Below, one piece after another: positions 49,620 to 62,387 of a DNA stretch of 62,521 bases. The first letter of the stretch is position 1, and every line of letters begins with the position of its first letter. The position numbers and the translations under genes were made by a program. The notes below the pieces were generated by a model. It saw only the letters and a program-made list of their open reading frames with translations, made no database searches and was not told where the DNA came from. Origin of the DNA: Eubacteriales bacterium (lineage in GTDB: Bacteria; Bacillota; Clostridia; Oscillospirales; Butyricicoccaceae). The stretch is from contig JAUNWG010000005.1 in assembly GCA_030540435.1 (NCBI GenBank), positions 1 to 62,521 of the forward strand. Reading direction: 5' to 3'.

Positions 49620-51593
49620 TTATTCTTCATTTTCATCCGCTTGACGCGCCTTGGTGTAGCTATGTACCGCGATGAAGGTCAGCAGCAGCAGTACAAGGCA
49701 GGAAACGCCATCCAGCGCAAGCTCCAATGTCGTATGGTTCAGCCCCAGCACCAGCCCGCTGCTCTGTGTATACAGCATAACTGCATCCACTGCACGGCGC
49801 ACACACAGGATCGCGCAGGCAAATGCTGCGGTGCGGTACCATTTGAGCAAATAACAGATAAAGCCCAGTGCAAGCACGATCTCGACATACTGGAACCCGA
49901 CGGTTGCAACCACCAGCGCCCCCGCAGCCAGCAGCAGCGCGGGCAGGATACGCAGCGGATTTCCGCGTTTCTTCGGCTGCAGCGGCAGCTCCTCCAATTC
50001 CTCCGGCTGTTCGTCGGGGATAACCGGCGCTTGTTCCGTCAGTTCAGACGCTGCTACTTCATCCAGCAGCTGTGTCGGCTCGTTGCCCAGTTCGGTCGGA
50101 TCTTCTTTTTCCAGAGCCTGTGTCAGCTGCTCCTCCGGCTCCTGTGGTCGTTCTACAGGCATGACCGGCGTCTCTTCCGGCTCGGATACTTCTGTTTCCT
50201 CCAGCAGCTGTGTCGGCTCGTTGCCCAACTCATCTAATTCCGTCGCTTCCAAAACCTGCGTCGGCTCATTGTCTACCTCGGCAGGCTCTACTGGTTCAAA
50301 AACCTGTGTCGGCTCGTTGTTCTCCTCAGCGGACGCTGTAAAGTCAAACCCGATCGTCGGCTCGTTGTCCAGCTCGGTTTTCTCCTCCGGAAACGCTGCT
50401 GTCGGTTCACGCTCCGGCTCTGTTTCTTCTACTTCCGGCACCGTGGAGATCTTTGCCTGTGGGCGCATGGCATCCAACAGACGTGTCACCGGATCCACCG
50501 GCTCCGGTATTTGTTCTGTCTGTTCTTCCGATGCGTTCGGCGCCTGCGGTTGCTCTTCATCCGCAGTGGTTTCCTGCTCTGGCGCAGTATCTGTCTCCGG
50601 TTCAACCTGTTCATCAGATTCCGGTTCCGCAGGCTCCTGTGGTGCTTCTTCCGGTTCCTCTTGCTGCTCCGGTTGTTCCAGTTCCTCTGTCTGCTGCACC
50701 AGCGGCTGTGTTGCCGGCTCCTCCATCAATTGGGTCATTTGCTGCACATCAGCTGATGTCAGCGGGCGCGTCTCCGGTTCCGTCAAGCCAATGCGCGCCG
50801 CGATCAGATCGGAAATGCTGTCGATCTCATCTGGCTCCTCCTGCGGCAGTGCACTCATATCCAGCACCTGCGTGGAATCGCTCACTTCGTCTATTTCATC
50901 CGGCTGTGCCTGCGGCGGTACAGCTGCCTCTGCCTCTTCGTCTTCTTCGGCATCCTCTTCCCCGCCAAACGGATGCGCATCCGCCTTGCGGTTGGTGAGC
51001 AGCTGTACCACGAAGCCGAGTACAAACAGCACTGCGCCCAGCACAATCGTCATCCACACTGGTTGTTCGCCAATCTGCCCTTTCAACAGCTCCATGATCG
51101 GAAACGCTGCCACAAAGCCAAAGCAGCTGGTCACAAAAATGCTGACCGGACGCAGGAACAACACGCTGGTCGCACCGAACAGCAGTGCGCCCACTGCCAG
51201 AATGACCCAGAACGCCGCCATCGAGTGTTCTGCCACAAACAGCGCGGGTATATACACAACGCTGATGCCAACGACAGCAAATACCAGAAATACGCCCAAC
51301 TGGTAAAATTTGAAGCAAATGATGCCGCAGACAATGCCGAGCACGACCATCGCCAGTATTATCAGCACCATCTCCATAAACGGTGTCATGGACGAGCTAA
51401 ACAGGCTGGGAATGCAAGTGCCGCATGCCACGCCGAGTACCACGCCCAGCAGGGCGGTGACACCGCGCAGCAGCTTAAAGCCTGCAAAGCAGAACAGCAG
51501 TGCTACCACCAGCAGTGCGATCTTGACCGGCATCGCACTGTACATGGACAGCGCCGTCTTCCCTGCTATTTGAATCGCATTATTGATATCCAT
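49620..51593 (-). CDS. Multi-pass membrane protein with acidic EPTQ-repeat linker (DUF4203-like)
   Basis: A 657-residue protein in three parts. Residues 20-205 form about seven membrane helices resembling the DUF4203/TMEM198-like domain. Residues 206-530 are very rich in Glu, Pro, Gln and Thr. Within these lie repeated motifs EPTIGF, EPTQVF, EPTQVL, EPTQLL (twice), plus STQVL, MTQLM and LTQAL. Residues 540-640 hold about four more helices. The start at 51593 follows AAGAAGG; the frame to 51749 overlaps the amidase gene. The Thr-Gln sites look like possible Ser/Thr-kinase sites of the type read by FHA domains, an inference. It is the third gene of an envelope operon. Confidence 0.7.
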   Translation of the reverse strand: MDINNAIQIAGKTALSMYSAMPVKIALLVVALLFCFAGFKLLRGVTALLGVVLGVACGTCIPSLFSSSMTPFMEMVLIILAMVVLGIVCGIICFKFYQLGVFLVFAVVGISVVYIPALFVAEHSMAAFWVILAVGALLFGATSVLFLRPVSIFVTSCFGFVAAFPIMELLKGQIGEQPVWMTIVLGAVLFVLGFVVQLLTNRKADAHPFGGEEDAEEDEEAEAAVPPQAQPDEIDEVSDSTQVLDMSALPQEEPDEIDSISDLIAARIGLTEPETRPLTSADVQQMTQLMEEPATQPLVQQTEELEQPEQQEEPEEAPQEPAEPESDEQVEPETDTAPEQETTADEEQPQAPNASEEQTEQIPEPVDPVTRLLDAMRPQAKISTVPEVEETEPEREPTAAFPEEKTELDNEPTIGFDFTASAEENNEPTQVFEPVEPAEVDNEPTQVLEATELDELGNEPTQLLEETEVSEPEETPVMPVERPQEPEEQLTQALEKEDPTELGNEPTQLLDEVAASELTEQAPVIPDEQPEELEELPLQPKKRGNPLRILPALLLAAGALVVATVGFQYVEIVLALGFICYLLKWYRTAAFACAILCVRRAVDAVMLYTQSSGLVLGLNHTTLELALDGVSCLVLLLLTFIAVHSYTKARQADENEE

Positions 51594-51616
51594 ATCTTTA
51601 TCAACCTTCTTTATGT

Positions 51617-52453
51617 TTATCTGATACGATCTGCCCAGCGGCATACGCCTTCCGCGATGCCATCGGCGATCTTCTGCCGGTAATCCTCCGTTTCCAACAG
51701 CGCATCCTCCTGTGGATTGCTCAAAAAGCCCATTTCCAGTAGGATGCACGGCACCTCTGACCAGTTAAAGCCAGTCAGGTCGCTGCGCTGTGCCAGACCG
51801 CGGCTGCGTGCGCCGGTGGACTCTGTCACAGCCTGCAGGATGATCTCTGCCGCCTGTGCGCTGGGCGCTTCAATCTCCGGTGTTCCCAGCAGACTGCCTG
51901 CCGGCACCTGCATCGACATGCCGGATGCGGATGGATCGTCCGCGCCGTCCGCATGAATACGGATACACAGGTCTGCACCGGCATGGTTTGCGATCTCAGC
52001 CCGTTCGATGTTGCTGATCGTCGCTTCCTCCGTCTGCCGTGTCATAACGACCTGTGCGCCCAGCTGTTCCAGCCGCGCCCGCGTCAGTTCCGCCACCGCA
52101 AGATTGACCTCCTGCTCGGACTGGTTGCTGCCCGACGCGCCGCTTACATACGCCGCCTTTGTCTCCTCCGACAGCGGAGAAACGCGCTCCTGCGCCGTCT
52201 CTGCGGTAATGCCATGCCCCGGGTCGAGGCAGATCACCAAGCCGGACAGCTGCAGCTCTGCGTCTTCCGCCTGCGTCACGGACTCCTCCAGCGGCGGGTC
52301 TACCAGTTCCGTGTCCGCGCTGCCGGTATCACCGGAACCGACAGCCTGCACCGGCTGCGCCGATCCGCTGTCCGGGAGCGCTATCCCGCTACCGCAGCCG
52401 CATAACATACATATCAGTGCAAAACTGCCTGCGATCAGCTGTTTCAGCGCCAT
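51617..52453 (-). CDS. N-acetylmuramoyl-L-alanine amidase, probable lipoprotein
   Basis: A 278-residue protein. The N terminus (LIAGSFALICMLCGC) is a lipoprotein-type signal with a likely lipidated Cys in LCGC. Residues 90-278 are an Amidase_3 domain: zinc histidine in LVICLDPGHG, the glutamate in SEQEVNLAVAELTRARLEQ, the second histidine in LCIRIHADGADDPSASG, and CILLEMGFLSNPQED carrying the catalytic Glu. It cleaves the amide bond between MurNAc and the stem peptide outside the membrane. Its start overlaps the YARHG gene stop by ten bases. Confidence 0.92.
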   Translation of the reverse strand: MALKQLIAGSFALICMLCGCGSGIALPDSGSAQPVQAVGSGDTGSADTELVDPPLEESVTQAEDAELQLSGLVICLDPGHGITAETAQERVSPLSEETKAAYVSGASGSNQSEQEVNLAVAELTRARLEQLGAQVVMTRQTEEATISNIERAEIANHAGADLCIRIHADGADDPSASGMSMQVPAGSLLGTPEIEAPSAQAAEIILQAVTESTGARSRGLAQRSDLTGFNWSEVPCILLEMGFLSNPQEDALLETEDYRQKIADGIAEGVCRWADRIR

Positions 52454-53175
52454 CCCATGCTCTCCTCGTACGAAACGATGGTGTCGATGTTCGCACGCTC
52501 CAGCGAGGACAGCCGCGCATTGACCGTGCTCTCCGTGCACGAGCTGTCGCGATGATACCATGTCTTGGAGGCAAAATAATTCTGCCAGCGCGTTGTCGTA
52601 AATGCATAGCCGTGCCGCGCATAAATTTCATTGCGGATCGCCTGTACGGTGTCCTTGCTCAGACCGCTCAGGTCGGAACTGGAAATATACTGGCTGTCAG
52701 TCGGCCACAGATAGCCGGAGCTTGCAGATCGGGTATAATACTCATTGTCGCGCACAGCGCCGCTGCCGTAATAATAGTAATTATTTGTCACCGTCGTCGT
52801 TGCCCCGTCATCCGACGTGTCGTCCTCATCCTGTTCATCCTTTTTATCAGTCGCCGTATTGGAGGATGACTGGGTATCCTGCTGTGCAGCAGAAGCATCC
52901 GTCTGCATATCCTGCGCCGTCTGCTGCGTGGCAGCCTGCTGCGCTTCCAGCTGGGAATCCGACGGCGATCTCGACATGAATACGGTGAAGCAGACAATAC
53001 ATACGACCAGCACGACTGCAACTGCAGCGATCGCTGCGATCAAAACGGAATTTTTCCCGCGTGCTGGCGCTGTCTGTACCGGCACCTGCTGTACCTGCCC
53101 CTGCACGCGCGCGCCGCAGGATGGGCAGAACCCTGCATCATCCGGCATATATGCGCCGCATTTATTGCAATACAT
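52444..53175 (-). CDS. Zinc-ribbon membrane protein with YARHG domain
   Basis: A 243-residue protein. An N-terminal zinc ribbon (CNKCGAYMPDDAGFCPSCG, residues 3-21) is followed by one membrane helix (VLIAAIAAVAVVLVVCIVCF, about 50-69), a Ser/Gln/Asp-rich linker and a C-terminal YARHG domain (SKDTVQAIRNEIYARHGYAF, then W and Y residues, about 175-243), predicted outside the cell. YARHG domains occur on bacterial surface proteins with unknown function. GGAGG lies upstream of ATG 53175. It opens the three-gene envelope operon. Confidence 0.85.
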   Translation of the reverse strand: MYCNKCGAYMPDDAGFCPSCGARVQGQVQQVPVQTAPARGKNSVLIAAIAAVAVVLVVCIVCFTVFMSRSPSDSQLEAQQAATQQTAQDMQTDASAAQQDTQSSSNTATDKKDEQDEDDTSDDGATTTVTNNYYYYGSGAVRDNEYYTRSASSGYLWPTDSQYISSSDLSGLSKDTVQAIRNEIYARHGYAFTTTRWQNYFASKTWYHRDSSCTESTVNARLSSLERANIDTIVSYEESMGWR

Positions 53176-53235
53176 AATTTTCCTCCTGTTTTTTCCCTTT
53201 TTCAATGACCCGTACATTCATAATTTCTCATGGTC

Positions 53236-53264
53236 ATTATACCATGCTATACGTCACCTGTCAC
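53236..53264 (-). promoter_or_regulatory. Promoter of the YARHG-amidase-membrane protein operon
   Basis: GTGACA (53264-53259), 17 bases, perfect TATAAT (53241-53236). It separates this operon from the ATP synthase genes. Confidence 0.75.
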
Positions 53265-53295
53265 GGTTTTACTGCCCTTTCCTGCAAAAAAACAT

Positions 53296-53333
53296 GAAAA
53301 ATCCGGCCGGTATTCGCAAAAATACCGACCGGA
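53296..53333 (-). terminator. Terminator of the ATP synthase operon
   Basis: TCCGGCCGGTATT (53302-53314) pairs with AATACCGACCGGA (53321-53333), one mismatch; the minus strand continues TTTTTC. Confidence 0.9.
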
Positions 53334-53348
53334 CTTCCGATTCTGTTA

Positions 53349-53747
53349 TTATTTTCCGACCTTGATTCGGGTCAGCGCACGCTTGAGTCTGGCCTGTGCC
53401 ATCTCCTGGTCGCGTGCATCGAGGTGCTGCCGCATCAGCTCCTCCGCACGCTGGCGCGCACGCTCAGCGCGGCTGACATCAATGTCCTCCGCCCATTCAA
53501 ACGTGGTTGCTACCAGATTCACCTCGTTGTTCATGACGGACAGCATACCGCCGATGCAGGCAGCGCGGCGTGTCTCGCCATTGCTGCCGGTCACACGGCA
53601 TTCGCCCATGCCCAGTGCAGTCAGATACGGGGTGTGGTGCGCAAGGATGCACACGTCGCCGTCGATCGTGCGCACGAGGATGCGCTCTGCCTCACCGTCA
53701 AAAAATTCGCCATCAGCCGTAACGATCTTCAGATGGAATACACTCAT
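53349..53747 (-). CDS. atpC: ATP synthase epsilon subunit
   Basis: A 132-residue subunit: FHLKIVTADGEFFDGEAERI at the N terminus, CILAHHTPYLTALGMGECRV, and a C-terminal helical part with SRAERARQRAEELMRQ. It is part of the central rotor stalk and inhibits ATP hydrolysis. It is last in the operon, three bases after atpD. Confidence 0.95.
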   Translation of the reverse strand: MSVFHLKIVTADGEFFDGEAERILVRTIDGDVCILAHHTPYLTALGMGECRVTGSNGETRRAACIGGMLSVMNNEVNLVATTFEWAEDIDVSRAERARQRAEELMRQHLDARDQEMAQARLKRALTRIKVGK

Positions 53748-53750
53748 GCG

Positions 53751-56049
<2,299 letters not shown>

Positions 56050-56061
56050 GTCTCAGCCCCC

Positions 56062-57588
<1,527 letters not shown>

Positions 57589-57593
57589 CTACT

Positions 57594-58133
57594 TTATGCG
57601 AGTGTGCGCAGCAGCCGGCTGCGGATCGCATCCAGTTTATTCTTCACGGTGCCGTCCATCTGGAGCCCGTCCATCTGCAAACGGATGCCGCCCATGACTG
57701 ACGGATCGACCTTCTTTTCCAGATGGATGGTCTTGCCGGTCAGCTTACTGAGCTTGTCCGTAAGCTCGGACTCCTGCGCGGCGCCGAGCGCAACGGCGGA
57801 TACCACCGTTACGGTTTCAATCCCGTTTTCCCAGTTATATTCCCTGCGGAACTGCTTGGCTGCGTCCATAAATTCATGAGACGCGCCGTTTTCCACAAGA
57901 ACCTTGAGAAAATTAAGCAGATAAATATGGAGCTTCCCGCCAAAGGTCTCGTCGATGATGCCCACACGCTCCTCTTTCGTGAGGTTTGGCGTGCTCATCA
58001 GCGTCAAAAACTGCGGGTTCTCCTCGAAAGCCTGCCGAAGGGTTGTGATTTCGTCGAGCATCTGCTCTACGCTTTCGCATTCGACTGCAAGCTCGTACAG
58101 CGTTTTGCCGTATGCCTTTGCAACCTCTGTCAT
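57594..58133 (-). CDS. atpH: ATP synthase delta subunit
   Basis: A 179-residue peripheral stalk subunit: AKAYGKTLYELAVE near the start, LYLLNFLKVLVENG-type core (IYLLNFLKVLVENGA) and the conserved C-terminal VDPSVMGGIRLQMDG. Its start overlaps the atpF stop by four bases, giving translational coupling. Confidence 0.94.
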   Translation of the reverse strand: MTEVAKAYGKTLYELAVECESVEQMLDEITTLRQAFEENPQFLTLMSTPNLTKEERVGIIDETFGGKLHIYLLNFLKVLVENGASHEFMDAAKQFRREYNWENGIETVTVVSAVALGAAQESELTDKLSKLTGKTIHLEKKVDPSVMGGIRLQMDGLQMDGTVKNKLDAIRSRLLRTLA

Positions 58134-58633
58134 GAAGCCTCACCTACACCCTTGATAAATTCGGAGATCAGCGCTTCATGATCCTTTTCGTCGATCTCGC
58201 GCTCAACAACCTTGGACGCAATGTCGACGGCGATGCCGGAGATCTCGTCCTTGAGTTCGTTCATGGCCTTCTTCTTTTCCTGCTCGATCTGCATGTCTGC
58301 CTTTTCCAGCAGATGCGCTGCCTGTGCCTGTGCGTCGCGGATGATCTCCTCGCCGTTCGCCTGCGCCTTGCGGGTCGCAGACTTGACGATGTCGCTTGCC
58401 TCCGCCTTGGCGTCCGAAATGCGCTTCTCATATTCATCGCGCAGCTCCTCGGCCTTGTTCAGCGCGGAATCCGCGTCAGCATAGCTCTTATCGATGGCAG
58501 CCTGTCTTGCGTTCAGGATATTCTGTACGGGCTTGAAAAGAAAGTGTTTGAGCAGCAGGAACAGCAGCAGAAGGTTAATCAGCTGCGTGATAATTTCCCA
58601 CGGGACAATGGAAACTAAATCTAATGTACCCAA
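58130..58633 (-). CDS. atpF: ATP synthase subunit b
   Basis: A 167-residue stalk subunit: one N-terminal membrane helix (WEIITQLINLLLLFLLLKHF) followed by a long charged coiled coil (RQAAIDKSYADADSALNKAEEL and similar) to the C terminus. It holds F1 to Fo. Located between atpE and atpH. Confidence 0.95.
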   Translation of the reverse strand: MGTLDLVSIVPWEIITQLINLLLLFLLLKHFLFKPVQNILNARQAAIDKSYADADSALNKAEELRDEYEKRISDAKAEASDIVKSATRKAQANGEEIIRDAQAQAAHLLEKADMQIEQEKKKAMNELKDEISGIAVDIASKVVEREIDEKDHEALISEFIKGVGEAS

Positions 58634-58695
58634 ATTCGTTCTCCTTTCTTAAAAAATCTCTCCCCGCCGTATTTTGCCGCGGGAAGCCCGGCATA

Positions 58696-58989
<294 letters not shown>

Positions 58990-59073
58990 TTAATTTTGAT
59001 TGCTGTGATGCGGCGTTTCGCTCTCTCCTGATGCTTTTCGCCGCAAAAGCAAAGGAAAACAATGGTGTTTTGC

Positions 59074-59808
59074 TTACTCCGTAGCAGCAGCCTGTCCGAC
59101 AAACTGCATCGTCAGCATACAGAAAATATACGGCTGGACCGCGCCGGAGAATATCGTAAAGTATACGTTGAGTACCGCCGGGATGCCGATCTGAAGGATC
59201 GGGATCGAAGCCAGTGAGCCCGGAAGCCAGAACAGCAGCAGCTGGCTTACTGCTGCCAATGCTGCATACAGCAGCAGTCCAATAACGTAGCCGGATACAA
59301 TGTTCGCAAAATGACGCAGCGACATCGATACCGGCGTTGCAATTTCACTGATGATATTCATCGGTGTCATAACAACGATCGGCTCTGTGAAGCCTTTGAG
59401 ATATCCGCCAATCCCGTTTGCCTTGATCTTATGGTACGTGATGAGGACAAAAACCACGAGGCCCCACGCTAAGAACGTGTTTAGATCATTCGTTGGGGAA
59501 TACGCACCGGTCATGCCCATATAGGAGCTGACCACCGACATAGAAAGGATTGCCGCGATGAACGGGACAAACTCGCCCCAGCCCTTGCCCATGTTGTTCT
59601 CAACGAGCTTGTTTGCTGCCGTGACGATCATCTCTGCCACGACCTGCCGCTTTGTCCGCGCGTGTACCTGCATCCCGCGTGTCAGCCAGATGCATACCGC
59701 CACGATAATAATCATTGCGATCCACGCATTGACTACTGTCTGGGTGATCGGGAAGTTAATGCCGGGTATGGTGTAGTATATTTTGGCGCCAGTGATGGAT
59801 ACTTCCAT
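59074..59808 (-). CDS. atpB: ATP synthase subunit a
   Basis: A 244-residue membrane stator with five to six helices. The essential arginine lies in SMSLRHFANIVSGY near residue 165, facing the c-ring, and EPIVVMTPMNIISEIATPVS precedes it. The C terminus MLTMQFVGQAAATE is as usual. It forms the ion half-channels. Confidence 0.95.
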   Translation of the reverse strand: MEVSITGAKIYYTIPGINFPITQTVVNAWIAMIIIVAVCIWLTRGMQVHARTKRQVVAEMIVTAANKLVENNMGKGWGEFVPFIAAILSMSVVSSYMGMTGAYSPTNDLNTFLAWGLVVFVLITYHKIKANGIGGYLKGFTEPIVVMTPMNIISEIATPVSMSLRHFANIVSGYVIGLLLYAALAAVSQLLLFWLPGSLASIPILQIGIPAVLNVYFTIFSGAVQPYIFCMLTMQFVGQAAATE

Positions 59809-59811
59809 GAA

Positions 59812-60222
59812 TCATTCTTCCTCCTTTCGTTGAAAGATAGGCAATTTTACGATTGCAATGGTGATCCGTGGAAAAAACAATGGTATGATAACCGCAATCC
59901 AGTTAAAATATTCAACCTTGATGCCGACCAGCAATACCGCTACCAGAATCAGCAGGCGCTTGGTATACGAATTCTGCAATACCAGCTTTGCCTCCTGCGG
60001 CAGTTCTTTCTTCACAGATTTCTGTACAGCCAGAGCCATGATAAAGAAATTCAGGATGGCCCATCCGCCGCCCAGAAGATTGCCAAGCGGAACTGTGTAG
60101 TCAAACCTGCCAAGAATAATGAATACGACCTCCATGATAGCGCTCATCGCCAGCACGCCGATTGCAATCCTCTTGGTTTCTGTTTTGACTGCCGGTTCAA
60201 TCTTGATGTCACTCACCACCAA
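59812..60222 (-). CDS. atpI: ATP synthase subunit I (AtpI-like)
   Basis: A 136-residue protein with four membrane helices (AIGVLAMSAIMEVVFIILG, GNLLGGGWAILNFFIMALAV, LLILVAVLLVGIKVEYF, WIAVIIPLFFPRITIAI), the pattern of the ATP synthase I family that assists c-ring assembly. It is three bases before atpB. Confidence 0.85.
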   Translation of the reverse strand: MVVSDIKIEPAVKTETKRIAIGVLAMSAIMEVVFIILGRFDYTVPLGNLLGGGWAILNFFIMALAVQKSVKKELPQEAKLVLQNSYTKRLLILVAVLLVGIKVEYFNWIAVIIPLFFPRITIAIVKLPIFQRKEEE

Positions 60223-60248
60223 TCACGTAAAATTTACCTGTGACGGGC

Positions 60249-60491
60249 TCATTCCCGCGGCTTTTCGTTGCGTTTGGAAATCCATTTCCAGAATTTCCAG
60301 ACGTTGGATATTGAGCCGCCCACGCCCAAAATCAGGGCAAGGACCATGATCCAAAGTCCGAGATCCAGCCGATTCCTCAGCCAGTTCGCCGCATACAGCG
60401 TGACCAGCGGCGGTATGGCTATGGAGAGTCCGAGCTGCGTCAGAAGCACGAGATTCTGCGCACATTCACGAAGGATTTGATGCTTGTCCAT
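60249..60491 (-). CDS. AtpZ/AtpI family F1Fo-associated membrane protein
   Basis: An 80-residue protein with two helices (LVLLTQLGLSIAIPPLVTLY and GLWIMVLALILGVGGSISNVW) and the charged tail KWISKRNEKPRE, matching the small AtpZ-type proteins that accompany sodium or proton ATP synthases and may carry Mg/Ca or aid assembly. The start at 60491 has GAGG five bases upstream. It is the first gene of the atp operon. Confidence 0.8.
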   Translation of the reverse strand: MDKHQILRECAQNLVLLTQLGLSIAIPPLVTLYAANWLRNRLDLGLWIMVLALILGVGGSISNVWKFWKWISKRNEKPRE

Positions 60492-60550
60492 CCTGTCCTC
60501 ACGATCCTTTCTGTCTGTACGAAAAACGGGCACTTCTTCAGGCTTTCTTC

Positions 60551-60579
60551 ATTATATCAATTCATACTCAAAAGTTCAA
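60551..60579 (-). promoter_or_regulatory. Promoter of the ATP synthase operon
   Basis: TTGAAC (60579-60574), 17 bases, perfect TATAAT (60556-60551) preceded by TGA, an extended -10 element. Confidence 0.85.
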
Positions 60580-60799
60580 CCGTATTTTGTACGTTTTCAC
60601 ACGTCTTTCGGTGCTGATGTATAACATTTATATCAATTTATACAAATTCTTATCACTTACGCCGGAAATAATGCTGCATAATACGCCATTTTTCTCCCAA
60701 AAAATACTCTCTTCCGTCACCTTTTTCCACCCACAAATGCCATATACGGCCTCTGTCCTCTGCCTATTTTCTCCCATACATTGCACCCTATACACCGGA
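60580..60799. other. Non-coding interval between the atp promoter and the pyrE terminator
   Basis: AT-rich and without a credible frame or structure; I see no feature in it beyond the promoter on its left edge. Confidence 0.5.
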
Positions 60800-60857
60800 T
60801 AAAAACAATACAGCCCGACGCAGGATGCCGGAGCCTCCGACACCCTTGCACCGGGCC
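60800..60857 (-). terminator. Probable terminator of pyrE
   Basis: Outer GCCCG/CGGGC (60813-60817 and 60852-60856) encloses a long wobble-containing stem around CGGAG/CTCCG; the minus strand continues with TTGTTTTTAT about six bases later. Confidence 0.5.
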
Positions 60858-60874
60858 ATGTACGTTATCAGAAA

Positions 60875-61537
60875 TCAGAATACGCAGTACTTCTCCATGT
60901 AGGATTCCATCAGCGGCAGAATGTCCGCATATTTTTCCTGTCCCTGCAAATATTCGTGGATATCGCGCACATCGATGAGCGAATGGACATGGATGCCAAA
61001 TTCCTCGCCGACCTCCATGACAGCGGTCTTGCCTGCGGTCTGTCCGACCTCACAGCGGTTGACCGAAATGAACATGTCCGTCACCTTGACGTCCGCTGCG
61101 CCGTACAGCACCGGAAGCGTTTCGCGAATCGCAGTACCTGCGGTAATGACGTCCTCAATGATGATGATGCGGTCGCCATCCTGCGGCTTATAGCCGACCA
61201 AGCTGCCGCCCTCGCCGTGGTCCTTCGCTTCCTTGCGGTTGAAGAAAAACGGCTTGTCAATGCCATAGTTGCGTGCCAGCGCGCCTGCAACAGAGGTCGC
61301 CAGCGGGATGCCCTTATAGGCCGGGCCGAACATCGCATCAAAATCTTCGCCAATGGTTTCCTTTACCATTGCTGCATAAAACTCGCCCAGCTTGGACGAC
61401 TGCAGGCCGGTCTTGTAGTTGCCGGTGTTGACAAAGTACGGTGTATTACGTCCGCTCTTGGTCACGAAATCGCCAAAACGCAGGACATCCGCGCCCATCA
61501 TAAACTCAATAAATTCCTTTTTTGCCGGTGTCAGCAT
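60875..61537 (-). CDS. pyrE: Orotate phosphoribosyltransferase
   Basis: A 220-residue enzyme that converts orotate and PRPP to OMP. Visible are FGDFVTKSGRNTPYFVN, the flexible-loop KEAKDHGEGGSLVG and the PRPP-binding IIIIEDVITAGTAIRET near residue 125. The start at 61537 has GGAAGG nine bases upstream; an ATG three codons earlier abuts that site. It stands alone, outside any pyr operon, with its own promoter. Confidence 0.95.
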   Translation of the reverse strand: MLTPAKKEFIEFMMGADVLRFGDFVTKSGRNTPYFVNTGNYKTGLQSSKLGEFYAAMVKETIGEDFDAMFGPAYKGIPLATSVAGALARNYGIDKPFFFNRKEAKDHGEGGSLVGYKPQDGDRIIIIEDVITAGTAIRETLPVLYGAADVKVTDMFISVNRCEVGQTAGKTAVMEVGEEFGIHVHSLIDVRDIHEYLQGQEKYADILPLMESYMEKYCVF

Positions 61538-61569
61538 GGAAATCATCCTTCCTGATTTTTAGTATGTCC

Positions 61570-61598
61570 AGTATACCAGAAATTCATTACAAGGACAA
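61570..61598 (-). promoter_or_regulatory. Promoter of pyrE
   Basis: TTGTCC (61598-61593), 17 bases, TATACT (61575-61570). Confidence 0.65.
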
Positions 61599-61612
61599 GA
61601 ATAACAGAATGG

Positions 61613-62362
61613 TTATAGATGGATGATTCCACAGGAATTGAGTACACCAATTGCCACCAGCACAACAACAAACAGCAGAAATATCACTGTCGCAATCCGG
61701 AGCGGGTCTCTCATCGGCGGGAACACTCTCCCGATAAAGCTGATTAGCAGATAGATCACCGATGCCGCAGCGAACGCTGCCAGCATAGCCAGCGTATCTT
61801 CAAGTCCTTTCCAAAAGCCTTTCAAACCAGTATTCAACAGTGTACACAGCAGTGCGGAAATACAAAGCGTTACAATCGCGCCCTTGGTGCGGGAGCCTTG
61901 GATATCCATACTCCCCCAGTTCTTTTCCAGCCAATTTTTCTGATAATCCTCCAGAACATCGGTCATAATATCGCGGAACTTTTTCCCTTGCTGCTCACGC
62001 CGACGAATCAGCTCGTCATAGGTATCTACCGATAGCGTTTCCAGCGTTTCTTGCCGCTCCTGCATGACAGCACACAGCTCCAGCGAACCTTGCAGCTGTT
62101 CCAGTTGTTCCTGTAAACCCCGCTCCGTACGTTGGACGGCATCCTGTAATGCCAGTTCTCCGCAGAATACGGCCTGAATATCCTCGATGGACAGACCCAG
62201 CCGCCGAAGCAGAATGATCTTCCGCAGTGTTTCCACATCCGTTTCAGAATAATCGCGATAGTTGTTCCCCTGCCGTTCCGGATGCAGCAGACCCTTGCTC
62301 TCATAAAACCGGATATTGGCCCGGGCGATTCCGGTCCGCTCTTCCATCTCCTTAATCTTCAT
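61613..62362 (-). CDS. MerR family regulator with C-terminal membrane segment
   Basis: A 249-residue protein. Residues 1-75 are a MerR winged helix (MKIKEMEERTGIARANIRFY, then KGLLHPERQGNNYRDYSE and RLGLSIEDIQAV). Residues 80-150 are a coiled coil rich in Gln and Glu. Residues 170-249 hold three membrane helices (IVTLCISALLCTLLN, TLAMLAAFAAASVIYLLISF, VIFLLFVVVLVAIGVLNSC). It is thus a membrane-bound one-component regulator. ATG 62362 follows GAAGGAGG. Its promoter has the 19-base spacer used by MerR activators, so autoregulation is likely. The signal is unknown. Confidence 0.9.
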   Translation of the reverse strand: MKIKEMEERTGIARANIRFYESKGLLHPERQGNNYRDYSETDVETLRKIILLRRLGLSIEDIQAVFCGELALQDAVQRTERGLQEQLEQLQGSLELCAVMQERQETLETLSVDTYDELIRRREQQGKKFRDIMTDVLEDYQKNWLEKNWGSMDIQGSRTKGAIVTLCISALLCTLLNTGLKGFWKGLEDTLAMLAAFAAASVIYLLISFIGRVFPPMRDPLRIATVIFLLFVVVLVAIGVLNSCGIIHL

Positions 62363-62387
62363 GCGGCTCCCCTCCTTCTTTTTCTCC

